Shown in pieces: positions 36,899-47,510 of a stretch of 64,000 nucleotides of DNA (the first letter of the stretch is position 1; every line of letters starts with the position of its first letter). A program made the position numbers and the translations under genes. Under the pieces are notes generated by a model. That model was not told the DNA's origin. It ran no database searches and saw nothing but the letters and a program-made list of their open reading frames with translations. This stretch comes from Malus domestica (lineage: Eukaryota; Streptophyta; Magnoliopsida; Rosales; Rosaceae), in NCBI RefSeq assembly GCF_042453785.1, contig NC_091671.1, positions 7,820,001 to 7,884,000 of the forward strand, given 5' to 3'.

Positions 36899-37194
36899 AA
36901 GCACTTTCAATATAGTAAAGCCCCTATTGGCAATAGGCAACTCAATCTCCTTAAATGAACAGTAATTGCCAAATTGCATATCCACCCTAAACTGAATAGC
37001 TCAAGCAATTTGTATTAAAATATTAGTATTTTTTTATTTTATAAAATAATAAAAGATAACTTTATTTTTAATTTCAGATAATAATAATAAAGATTGGTTG
37101 AAACTATTTAAAAATATTGAAATGTAGTGTAAAGTGGAAGAACATTGTTAGGCATTTATAGAAAAAAATTTATAATTTTTATATGGGAAGTGTT

Positions 37195-37305
37195 ATTGGC
37201 ACTTCAAAAATCTCATTCTACACTCCTCACAAGTGTATTTTTCTTTCTAAATATAGAAAGTTTGGAGTGTAGAATAAGATTTTTGGAGTGCTAATAACAA
37301 TTCCC
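37195..37305. mobile_element. 111-bp near-palindromic MITE with 8-bp duplication
   Basis: The ends gggaagtgttattggcactt and (reverse complement) gggaattgttattagcactc continue as inverted repeats of over 40 bp. The octamer ttttatat flanks both sides (37187-37194, 37306-37313). An 8-bp duplication points to the hAT superfamily, although a Mutator-type origin is possible. Confidence 0.75.
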
Positions 37306-37384
37306 TTTTATATTTTTAATTAGTTTTTTTATAATTTTTTAATAATTTAAATTGTGGCTGGCGTCAGCCTTGCGTCACATAAGC

Positions 37385-37680
37385 TGTAGCATCCTAGCCC
37401 GGGCCCCCACCACATCCCGGGCTCGACTCTACCATAGCACAATATTGTCCGCTTTGGGCCCCAACCACGGCCTCACGGTTTTGTTTCTAGGAACTCATAC
37501 AAGAACTTCCCAGTGGGTCACCCATCATGAGAGATTGCTCTCGCGCGAACTCGCTGAACTTTGGAGTTCCAACGGAACTCGAAGCTAGTTAGCTCCCAAA
37601 AGGCCTCGTGCTAGGTAGAGATGGGAATATACATATAAGGCCTACATGATCCACTCTCCTGAGCGATGTAAGATGTTACA
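37385..37680 (-). mobile_element. Cassandra TRIM solo LTR
   Basis: A 296-bp LTR (tgtagcatcc...gatgttaca) flanked by the duplication TAAGC (37380-37384, 37681-37685). It is homologous to the two LTRs of the Cassandra element at 46844-47457. On the minus strand about 37505-37580 resembles 5S rRNA, including the box C-like part (complement of acttcccagtgggtcaccca). Confidence 0.85.
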
Positions 37681-37898
37681 TAAGCAGGCTGCTAAGCCAG
37701 GCAATTATTGCCTAACTTCTCCACCGGGCTCACCTTGAACCCAATTGCCCGAGTGGGCTGGAGTGTTTTGGGAAATGTGGAGAGTGGATTGAGTTGCCTA
37801 TCCCCAGGGCAATAAGCAACGGTGGAGTTGCTCTTAAGGAGTATGTTAAGTGTGTTGCATGAGTAAATTCAAAATGGGGAAATTAAAGTCTTGCATAA

Positions 37899-38050
37899 GA
37901 GCATCTCTACCAGTTGGTGGAGGGCAATGACAATTGGAGCGCGAGGGCAATAAAGTTGCCCTTGCTTTTAACTCTAAACAGTAAGTGGTTTTGTGCAATT
38001 CCACCAGTTTGGGTGGAAGAAGGACAATCGCAAGGGCGATTACTATTCAC

Positions 38051-38092
<42 letters not shown>

Positions 38093-38560
38093 TAATTTGT
38101 AATGAATGTGGGGTTTATAACAAACATAATTAAAGTCTAATTCCAATAAATTATTTCAAATACAACTGAAAGTTATCACATTACAGCAAACATAATTAAT
38201 TTTAAACTAGGGGATACAATCAGTGTGGCTTGGTCCGTCTTCCCTTGAAGTGTATGGAACTTCCTCATCTTCCAAGCAAAACCTTATTCTCATGTGCTAT
38301 TCATCACTTCTTCCAACGGTTCCATTTCATCTTGAAATAGTTGTTTGGCCTCATTTGGTCATCATGTGGGTTGGACTCACGGTTGTCTGCTGGTGCAAAG
38401 AAATGGTGCCTACCCCTTGCAACAATTGGCAGGGCATCTGCCATGCTGCCTGCCCTTGCATCAATTGCCACTGGTTTTGCAACCGCTGGAGCAATTTTTA
38501 ATGGGTTGGGGGGCAATTAAACCCAATTGAAAGGGCAATTCTTCGCTGGTGGAGTTGCTA
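37899..38560. mobile_element. Harbinger-like (Tourist) MITE, 662 bp
   Basis: Flanked by TAA (37896-37898, 38561-38563). The left end is gagcatctctaccag and the right end, reverse-complemented, tagcaactccaccag. It carries repeated gggcaat phrases near both ends and an AT microsatellite at about 38060-38085. No transposase. Confidence 0.7.
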
Positions 38561-39193
38561 TAATCGTTTAGGAAAATGGTAGGAAGACCACATTAGTAAC
38601 ACTTCTCTAATACAAGTGTGGCCTATTTGTATTGGTGACCCCTACCTCTATTAAAATGAGGTACAAATATGACTCACTGAATGTGATCTCCTTAACATTA
38701 CTCATATGTGCAACTAAGAAATTGTAAACTTGAACCTAACCAAACTTATTAACCACAATTAGTTTCGCTCGGATTGTTATGGCCTATTTGGGAACTAGCT
38801 TAACCAAGATGCCTATATTAGCTTTACTTTTCGGAAATGTATTTGTAGAGCTAAAAATAATCAAGAAAATTATGGAGGTCACACGTGAACTTTTGGGTAA
38901 AAATGATAAAATTACCCTCAAGACACATCAGGATTCCCACACACGTGCAACAGACAATAACGGTTCAATCAAGGAAGAGTCAAAGGTGATCAAAATGATA
39001 TTAATTACTACTACAAAAGGGCCTTATAGTGTCAGTACGTGGTGTCGGTTTAATATAATATAGTGGTGCATAAGACAGTTGCGACACTAACTGAACATAA
39101 CGTCGGATTTACTGTCGCTTTTAAGCGTCATAAAATTCCTACGTCAGTTTAAGCACATATATTTTAATAATTTTTAAATACAGGCGTCGCTTT

Positions 39194-39461
39194 AAGAAAA
39201 ACAGTGTCGCTTTTAAGCGACATAAAGTATGGGTGTCGCTTTAAAGCGACACAAATTATTGTTTTTAAATATTTTAAAGCTTGCGTCGGTTCTATAAAGA
39301 GACACAAATTATTTTTTTAAATATTTTAAGAAAAACAGTGTCGCTTTTAAGCGACATAAAGTATGGGTGTCGCTTTAAAGCGACACAAATTATGGTTTTT
39401 ACATATTTTAAAACTTGCGTCGGTTTTATAAAGCGACACAAATTATTTTTTAAAATATTTT
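39194..39461. repeat. Two tandem copies of a 134-bp subterminal unit
   Basis: Copy one (39194-39327) and copy two (39328-39461) both run aagaaaaacagtgtcgcttt to gcgacacaaattatt-type ends and each contains three inverted gtcgctt...aagcgac motifs. Confidence 0.9.
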
Positions 39462-39599
39462 AAAGAAACCCATCACCCAAACCCACGGCACGGATTGCAA
39501 CCCTTAACCGTCGATTGCGCCCAATCCACGGTCCTCGTGTTCCCCCCAAATCTCACGTAAAGAAACACAACCCACGTATCAAAGCTCCCAAACCTCTCT

Positions 39600-39607
39600 A
39601 TATAAAC
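39600..39607 (+). promoter_or_regulatory. TATA box retained with the captured H4 copy
   Basis: The sequence tatataaa lies about 95 bases before the H4 ATG. Upstream, gcacggattg (about 39489-39498) resembles the plant histone octamer (cgcggatc), so promoter sequence appears to have been copied with the gene. Confidence 0.5.
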
Positions 39608-39637
39608 CCCCTCCACCTGACCTCTCCGACACTGTAA

Positions 39638-39971
<334 letters not shown>

Positions 39972-40740
39972 TTTGTTAGGGTTTCAGATTGAGGATTTAT
40001 GTAAATTGGTTGGTTGGTGTGGTGGTGGTTGGATAGATTTAGGTGACGAAGTGCAGGAATTTAACGTTTTTAGTTTGGATTTTAATGGAACATGAATCTA
40101 TTTTCAATCCAATTTTGATCTGTTTTGTTTCCATCGAAGTTGTATTTGGATTTTTTTGTTTTTTGATTACTTTGATATTTTTACATTAGGAGGATTTTTA
40201 CTTTGATATTTGGATTTTTCTATTTTGTTTCTATCGAAGTTGTATTTGAATATTTTATTTATTTAAATGTTATCTGAACCGACACACGGTTCTATATTAT
40301 ATAGTTTATTTTATTAGCTTACGTCGCTATAAACCGACACTAGTTTCTATATTATATAGTTTATTTTATTAGTTTACGTCGCTTTAAACCGACGTTAGAG
40401 TCAGTGTCGCTTTAAACCGACGTTGTGTAGTGTCGGATTAAGCGCACAAAGTGACACTGATAGCCTTTAGTGACGCTAGCATTAGTGTCGCTATGCCAAT
40501 CCGACATTACATTGTTTAATGTCGGATTTGTGCTTAAATTCCAACAGAAATTGGGTTTCTTGTCGGATTTAGCTCCGCCGGTGATAGCTTGTATTGTAGT
40601 AGTAAAAATCCCTTTCCTCATCAAATCCTTATTCAAAAGGTAACTCCCAAATTTCCTATTTAATTTAGGATTAATTGCTATGTTAATTGCAAGTTATTTC
40701 ACATAATATCTTGCAACTATTCACCCAATCACACCATATA

Positions 40741-40840
40741 TGGCTAGTCACTACTCTCCAAATAGGGCTGGCCACTCCTCTCCAAATAGGGCCAGTCACT
40801 CCTCTCCAAATAGGGTTGACCACTCCTCTATAAATAGCCC
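40741..40840. repeat. Four tandem copies of a 24-bp unit
   Basis: The unit ccactcctctccaaataggg with a variable four-base prefix is repeated four times, the last changing to ctataaatagcc, which supplies the TATA-like motif of the surrounding LTR. Confidence 0.85.
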
Positions 40841-41060
40841 TATAATCCTACTAAAAAGCTAAGTCATTTGCTACCCACAAACTCATAAACACATTCTTTT
40901 TCAGAATTCTAACTTTGGCAACGGAGATTCCTCAACCAAAGCGCCCCCCCCCCCCAAATTCATTGTGGGTGCATGAGGCTTTTGTCTTTAATCTTAGGTG
41001 TTATTATTTTGCAGGTGCATTTTCATCAAATGAGAAGATGGCTAAAATTTGCATCCACAG

Positions 41061-43000
41061 TATTGGCTCTAAAAAATTGTGGGGAGATTCTTAGACAAAA
41101 ACAGTTTATGGTCGAACTGTAAATCAATATATAAAGATCATTTTGGCAAAACCAATGAAATATTAGATTTTGTAGTCATTGAACTGTATAAAAATAGTTT
41201 GTCAGAGTTCGTCAAGTATTATGAAATGTCTATCTATTTATTATATTTGATTGACTAAACAACCTTAATTTTAATTGAATTTTTTTATAAAGATAATCTT
41301 TACAAAATGTTTAATAATATAAACAGTTATAGTCATAAACACAAGTTGTATGAATTGGCCATAAACTTTTTTGACGAGAAGGTCTGTCACAATTTTGTGA
41401 AAGCCAAGCCAAGTATGTCAATATTTTATCCACTTAAAATTTTCTTGTTAGTGATCACCATTTATATTTATATCACATCGAAATGCATTGATATCAACAT
41501 AAAATATCATTTCTGTGTTCTTTTTATGCTAAGATTATCTGATTGTTTGTTTGTTTTTTATTTTATAAATTATACTGTTAGTGGGTTAAATTGTTAATTG
41601 TTACGGGAGAGAAAAATCATTGGGAATCGAACCTACACCAGAATTTATAAGCATAATTGCTTTTGCCACTACAATAAAGCGGCATCTGCTATGATTGTTT
41701 GTTTGTTACACTTTGATTGATGTTGAATGTTGGTATGATATATTTGAGATTAAGAAAATAAAAGGATGCCGACGGCGGTAATACTTTTTGAAAATATTAG
41801 TATTTTAGGTTTATTTATTTTTTGGGTAAATTTGGTATTTGATGTATAACAATTTTAAGATTTAGGTCTCTACAAATATAGCTTGTAATTTAATTAGTAT
41901 GAGATATGATCTATAAATATAGTTTGTCATGTTAAACACAATTATATAGATTTAGGAGTAATGATGATCCCCATGGCATCATTGAGTGAAAAAGACGAGT
42001 TGAGAAGGTACCTAGTATTTCTCTAATAAGAAATTATTTGACTGGCTTGTTGTTGGTTTCAAATATAAAATTTGTGTGTTTCATTTCACATGATTGTTAG
42101 TTTTGGAAAGTCTCTAAATAGTTTATTTGATTGTTAGGTTTTATTAGGTTTAATTTTTTTACGAGTTATAATTCAAACTAAACCTATATATGCACTCATA
42201 GTGTGAGATTCTATAAGCCGAGAGAGAAATTTATATAACGTGAATACACTCTCAATTTAACGTCATATGTTAATAATATAGTATTTCATAAATTTTCTTC
42301 AACGTGAAATTTAATCATTGATATAAACCGTCATGAACACGGTATACTCGTCATCAAAATCAGTTGTGTAATCTTTGGGTGAAATCGATCGGAATTAGAC
42401 TGTTGGCACAAACCCGTAGTTAATGATGGCATGCAATCTAGCAAAACCTAGCATACATACTATTGCAAAGTCTTACATAAATATCCAACTTTGAGTAAAA
42501 GATATTCTCGCGGCTGCTTTAGCTTTCAAATGGGAAAGTGGCATGTGACGCAATACGCATACTGATCTTTATAGTACAAAATTACAAATCATCATGATTG
42601 TAATTTGCAGCAGCCAATTGTCCTCTTAACAGACAGTGCCACGTGAAGTTTACGTGTAAAGCTACAACACTTCGGAAAGTGACCAGCATTTTCTAAGTAT
42701 ATGTTATTCGACAATGGGATCGAACCAGCTTCATCTGCGCAACAAAAGGAATCAATTAGATGATAGGGAAGATTGTCCTAATAAATATGACATTTTTTTC
42801 TTCAATTTATTAAATTTTGAGTTCAAATGCTATTGTTTGTGATAAAAATAAAATAAAATTTTGAAATGCACCATAAATTCAAAATTAATTTTTACTAAGA
42901 AATTACATTTATTAGTGATGGCGATATTATATTCTAAATAATGTAGAAAATATTCTTTTTTTTGTGAACAAGGGATAATGGTTTTATTAAAATGTTAAGA
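41061..43000. other. Gene-free AT-rich DNA
   Basis: No supported gene. Minus-strand sequence at about 41618-41700 contains ggttcgattccc, a Pol III B-box-like motif, and gtagtggcaaaagc, an A-box-like motif; this may be an old tRNA-derived SINE, but it does not fold into a tRNA. Confidence 0.35.
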
Positions 43001-43013
43001 ATAGAACAAATTG

Positions 43014-43209
43014 CTACTTAGTACTACGGTCTAATAGTATTCCTCTTCACTTGAGAAATCTTAGGTTCAATTCTTATTAAAGGCGAATTTAAACCACATC
43101 ATTGCTAGCTTTTCTTTTCTTTTTTTACCACATTATAGTTAGCTTATTGTGAGGCTTAACCCACTCTTCCACCCTTATACTATAGATAATATCGTTTCTT
43201 ATAAAAAAA
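43014..43209 (+). mobile_element. SINE with target duplication and A-rich tail
   Basis: A 196-bp unit contains a B-box-like aggttcaattctt (about 43071-43083) and ends in ataaaaaaaa. It is flanked by atagaacaaattg (43001-43013) and atagaacgaactg (43210-43222), 11 of 13 identical. A related copy lies at 48402-48555. Both share ctaatag/ttaatag, cacttgaRaRatYttaRgttc and atagataatatYgtt phrases. Confidence 0.7.
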
Positions 43210-43649
43210 ATAGAACGAACTGGAAAGATAACATCCTAGATTAAATAAGAGAGATCCTCAAACCAAAAAGATTCAAAAGCAAAAACGTAAGGTTAACTTG
43301 GCCAATTTAGTCTTGGTGAGAAGCACAAGAAGTAACAAAGTAACGCACAAAACAAAGCCAAAAGAACATCAAGCCCATTAACTAGAAATTTAATCTCTTC
43401 ATAACTTGCCATAGGGAAGATTTTGTGAACAAAATCATCACCAAAAGTCATAAGAGAATACTCTTTGAATACAAGTAGCGCCGACTATGAAAGAAATTGC
43501 AATAGAAATAAGGGAAAACTAATGAAAAAAGACTTCAAATCTTTGCATTTTAATAAAAAATCATCTACTAACTTTATTTACTGATAAGGACAAAAGAATA
43601 AAAAAATAAAAAAAACCATAAAAAACACCACATGCGATGTGCGCTCATA

Positions 43650-43705
43650 ACCCCACCCCATCCCCCTCCCCCTCCCCCCTCCCCCCTCCCCCCTCCCCCC
43701 TCCAC
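43650..43705. repeat. C-rich (CCCCCCT)n tract, quadruplex candidate
   Basis: Successive blocks of five to six C separated by single T or A give at least five G-tracts of five or more on the minus strand, enough for a G-quadruplex there or an i-motif on the plus strand. Confidence 0.85.
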
Positions 43706-44209
43706 TCTTTTTCCTCCTCGTTGTCAACTATCAATAAGAGACTTTTTTTTTTCTTTTTTTTTATTGCTTAGAATAAGAGAAAGACTTCAAGTTGAATTAC
43801 ATTTCTCAGTTTTATTTTTGTGGTGTTGTTTGCCAGTAGTAGTCAAGATGACAAGAGATTTTTCAATATGCTTGAGTGGTACACCATGTGTCTCTATACA
43901 AGTGGTGAGATTCTTGTGTTAAAAAATAAAGTTTCCCATCACTTACATAATAACACGTGGTGTACCACTTGTGTTACGGGCATAAGGAAAAATTTCTTCA
44001 ATATGACATGCAAGCCAAAGAAATTGGATGGAGAGCTACATTCAATTATTGTAGGTATGTAAAAATGTGAGGGAATTTTAATTTGGTAATTGAAAACAGC
44101 TTTCTAAATATAATTACTGATGACATAATCTTCTCAAGGTTTTGATCTAAAGAATCATTTCTGGGTTCATCATTTTCGACACAATGCGTGTTTTTATAGG
44201 ACCAGAAAG

Positions 44210-44530
44210 GATATAAGTTTCAAACCTTATGAAACTGGACCAAGAACTATACAATATTTATGAAACATGACAAAGAACTAGGCACTATTTATGAAAGTAG
44301 ACTAATAACTAAACACTATTTATGAAACCAGATCAAGAAAAAGATACTATTTATGAAACTATATTAATTACTATACACTATTTATGAAATTGGACTCAAT
44401 AACTAGGCACTGTTTATTAAACATGATCAAGAACTAGCACAAGAATTAAACACCATTTATGAAACTGGACCAATAAATAGTGTAGTACCGTTCAGTTTGA
44501 TAAATAGTGTTTTAGTTTCATAAATAGTGT
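44210..44530. repeat. Minisatellite around actatttatgaaac
   Basis: A 35-46-bp unit (actatttatgaaactggacc then aagaactaRacac) recurs seven to eight times. Near 44480 the orientation flips and aaatagtgtttNagtttcat motifs appear, forming an inverted pair with the array. Confidence 0.8.
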
Positions 44531-44890
44531 TTAATTTCTTAAATAGTGACTAGTTTCATAAACAGTGTCTGCGATAGATGCATGTTAGGTTTTTTTTTTT
44601 AATTTTTTTATTCAAATTGTGTCATTTTCATTAAAATTTAAGTTTTTTGTCATTTTTATTAAAATTTAAGGGTTTTTCATTAATATTTAATTATTTTTCA
44701 TTAAATAAAGTTATAGCATGATTTTTTGTTAAAATAAACTTAGCTCAAACCCTTTTCATGAAAGCTCCCTATAAATAAATGGTGACTGCTACAATAGATA
44801 CTGCGCACAAAACCTTTAATGAAGCTACCATTCGCATTGGATAGACCGCACCAACCCCACCATTTGATACAACACATCACAAAAGGGGAA

Positions 44891-44935
44891 ATATAGCATG
44901 AACTGGGGCAATGCTATATCCAGTTCATGCTATAT
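44891..44935. repeat. Perfect 16-bp inverted repeat
   Basis: Arms atatagcatgaactgg (44891-44906) and its exact complement (44920-44935) enclose a 13-base loop. Confidence 0.9.
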
Positions 44936-45682
44936 TGGATCCAATGTTCACTTGTTGCTAGATAATATCTCTGGAGTTGTTTAGACTTGAGTTGTCTGTG
45001 TAAACCCTTTGAGTTGATGTTTTCTTTTATTTAGCGTGGCTTAGGCCCCGTTTTAACAGAAATAAATAAACTTTGAAGTCATATGCTAATAAATATAGAG
45101 CGGTTGGCATAGGATGGATGGTTTCAGTGCATGAATTTCAAAAGTTTCAATGATGGTAAAGAAAAGGGACAACTTCTATATATGTTCTTCGCTAGTTGTC
45201 TTACATTTGAGTAGGTTAGGTCATCTCCAACCGATTCGGTTAAAGGGCCATAGGGCTAAAAATAGCCCGAAATGACAAGAAAACCGTCTCCAACCTAGGG
45301 CTAGGCCAAATGGCTCGTGGGCCCCACCAGGCCAAAAACACCAAATCAGGCTAATCGGCTAGCCCTGGGCCGACACATTTTTTGAATATAACGGCTACCT
45401 GGCATCAGCATGACGCCAACTAGCAATGGCTGGTTGACGTCAGGTGACCGTTGGATTTGAATTTTTTTTTTTAGGACAATTTTTGAAACAAAAAATATTT
45501 AAAAAATCTCATTTTTTTTCCTATAAATACCTAAACCATTCCTACACCATTTCTAACATAATTTTCACTATTCCATACTATCTTACTTCATTCTATTTCA
45601 ATTCTTCACATTCTATTCTCTTACCTCTTCCAATAATCTTTCCTTCAATTTTTTCAATAATTTTCAAATTGCCACATCTGCA

Positions 45683-46638
45683 ATGAAAGGTAGGGCTTGA
45701 ACCCAAAAAGAAGATGAAGCTCTTTGCAGGGCATATAGATGGGTCTCAGAAGATAGTGTGATGTGGATTTCTCAAACAAGTAAAGGTGTTTGGACTAGTA
45801 CGTCCAAAAAATACTATGAGTTATACGAATGCACCACTCCACCGAATACCTGAAACCATGATAGTTATTCTTCAAGATGGAAGAAACATCTTCATCCAAG
45901 TTTGAATAAATGGCATCAAGCAGTGTTAAAGGTCGCAAGCAAACATGAAAGTGGAGCCAATTACTACGACAAAGTAAGTGTTTTCACAACTTATTTTAAA
46001 TATTTAATTATATTACATTTAATTTCATAAATTAATTTCCTTTAATTTTTGTAATAATTTTTTCTAGGTACACCAAGCGGAGGAGTTGTATATGGAGGAC
46101 AACTCGAAACCCTTTAATCATCATGGTTGTCTGGAAATTTGTAAAAGGTGGGTGTTATTTGAAGATCCACCTCAACAAATAGTTGGTCATACGGCGGTGT
46201 TCGAAAATGGATCCTCAACTACAGATGGGGATGAAGATGGATCTCCTACCATTCAAGAAACAAGGGTAGAAAATCCGTCTCCAGGTGAAGGTTCTATACC
46301 TAGGGCTACGGCACGAAACAATGCCCGAAAATTGAAGGAAAATGGTAAGGCAAAAGATGATTACGCATTTCAACAGGAAATGGCAGCCTTATTACGATTA
46401 ATGGTAGAGCAAAATGTCATTGCCACGAAAGAAAGGAATCGTAAGCACGAAGAATGGGCCAAACAAATATAAGAAGAGATGGATGATAGGAATATGCAAA
46501 GGAACACTTCGGATTACACTACTGAGTAAGGCCTATTTTGATAGGAAAAAGAGGGAAATTATGGCCCGACGAGAGTTGTTTACATCCGACTATAATCCTA
46601 CAATAGCGGATGATGATGATTATTATTATAGACTTTAA
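45683..46638 (+). pseudogene. Decayed PIF/Harbinger ORF1
   Basis: Two exons (45683-45973 and 46068 onward) joined by a GT-AG intron. Residues such as ALCRAYRWVSEDS, SSRWKKHLHPSLNKWHQAVL and ESGANYYDK are typical of the Myb-like ORF1 partner of Harbinger transposases; the second exon adds AEELYMEDNSKPFNHHGC and a charged tail. In-frame TGA codons at 45698-45700 and 45851-45853 and a TAA at 46470-46472 break it, and the last part (KAYFDRKKREIMARRELFTS) lies in another frame. Differing from the ORF1 at 31825-33124, it belongs to another Harbinger lineage. Confidence 0.75.
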
Positions 46639-46843
46639 ATTTAAGTTGTTGTAGTTTTTAAAGTTAAGTTGTAGTTTTTAAATTTAAATAATAAATTATG
46701 TTTGGCCTATGGCCCCTTCAGTTAGAGATGTTTTTTTGTCACAATGCTATGTTTGGCCTAAGACCTTTTGGCCCATCCGTTGGAGATGGTAAGAAATATG
46801 GCCTGACACTATTCATTAACATATTAATTTATTGAAAGGTTAT

Positions 46844-47457
46844 TGTCACATCCCGGTCTCGACTCCGCCGTAGCACGATATTGTCCGCTTTGGGCTCCGG
46901 TCACGCCCTCACGATTTTGTTTCTAAGAACTCAGACAAGAACTTCTCGGGGGGTCACCCATCCTAGAATTTCTCTCGCTCGAACTCACTAAATTTCGAAG
47001 TTCCGATGGAATCCGAAGCCAGTGAATTCCCAAAAGGCCTCATGCTATAAGAAGGTGAACATGTACATATAAGGCACATCACATTCTTTTCGTTGGTCGA
47101 TGTGGGATGTTACAATCCACCCCATTAGGGGCCTAACGTCCTCGTCGACACACTCGCACCGAATGGCAGAGTGGCTCTGATACAATTTTGTCACATCCCA
47201 GTCTCAACTCCACCGTAGTACGATATTGTCCATTTTGGGCCCCGACCACGCCCTCATGGTTTTGTTTATGGGAACTCAGACGAGAACTTCCCAGGGGATC
47301 ACCCATCCTAGGATTGCTCTCGCTCAACTTGCTTAACTTCGGATTTCCGATGGAATTGGAAGCCAGTGAGTTCCTAAAAGTCTTGTGCTATAGGAAGGTG
47401 AGCATGTACATATAAGGTACATCACCCCCTCTCCGTTGGTCGATGTGAGATGTTACA
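46844..47457 (-). mobile_element. Complete Cassandra TRIM with 5S rRNA-like LTRs
   Basis: Two LTRs (46844-47114 and 47189-47457, about 270 bp each, tgtcacatcc...gatgttaca) enclose a 74-bp interior. On the minus strand the interior starts with a primer-binding site ttgtatcagagcc (47173-47185) three bases from the LTR and ends with a polypurine tract (cctaatggggtggat) against the other LTR. Each LTR contains a 5S rRNA-like segment on the minus strand: 46939-47015 and 47286-47357. This is the defining trait of Cassandra elements. No protein is encoded. The flanking pentamers gttat and actat do not match, so the target duplication has decayed. Confidence 0.92.
47286..47357 (-). other. 5S rRNA-like segment in a Cassandra LTR
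   Basis: Reverse-complemented, the segment contains ggatgggtgatcccctggga, matching 5S box C (ggatgggtgacc...gggaagt), and gttaagcaagttgagcgaga, matching box A. These are the internal Pol III promoter elements of 5S genes. It is a relic within the LTR, not a 5S gene. Confidence 0.85.
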
Positions 47458-47510
47458 ACTATAGGGCTAAAATGAGCCATTTGGCCCTCCTTCGGTTGGA
47501 GATGACCTTA

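Larger units (their letters stand above)
36899..37833. mobile_element. Harbinger-like MITE holding two further insertions
   Basis: The right end, reverse-complemented, reads gagcaactccaccg and is followed by TTA (37834-37836). The left end aagcactttcaata is diverged but preceded by TTA (36896-36898). The interior near both ends shares gcaataagcaa-type and aacagtaattgcc phrases with the autonomous Harbinger element at 28877-33844, so it may be its nonautonomous relative. A Cassandra solo LTR (37385-37680) and a short MITE (37195-37305) lie inside. Confidence 0.55.
43210..45215. other. Intergenic DNA with repeats
   Basis: No gene is seen. It contains a C-rich run (43650-43705), a minisatellite (44210-44530) and a perfect hairpin (44891-44935), listed separately. 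Confidence 0.5.
45219..47507 (+). mobile_element. PIF/Harbinger element with only ORF1, carrying a Cassandra TRIM
   Basis: Flanked by TTA on both sides (45216-45218, 47508-47510). The left end is ggtcatctccaaccga and the right end its near-exact complement; subterminal agggctaaaa and ggccaaatgg phrases are also inverted. It encodes a decayed ORF1 (45683-46638) but no transposase. A complete Cassandra TRIM is inserted close to the right end (46844-47457); without it the element is about 1.7 kb. Confidence 0.85.

Noticed and set aside
41615-41700. tRNA gene on the minus strand
   Set aside because: Only B-box-like and A-box-like motifs; no acceptor stem or anticodon arm can be formed. At best an old SINE.
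43632-43922. Frame beginning with a proline-rich run
   Set aside because: The prolines are simply the CCCCCCT tract translated; nothing conserved follows.
46844-47457. Real 5S rRNA genes
   Set aside because: The 5S similarity is partial, diverged and bounded by LTR ends; it is the Cassandra hallmark.
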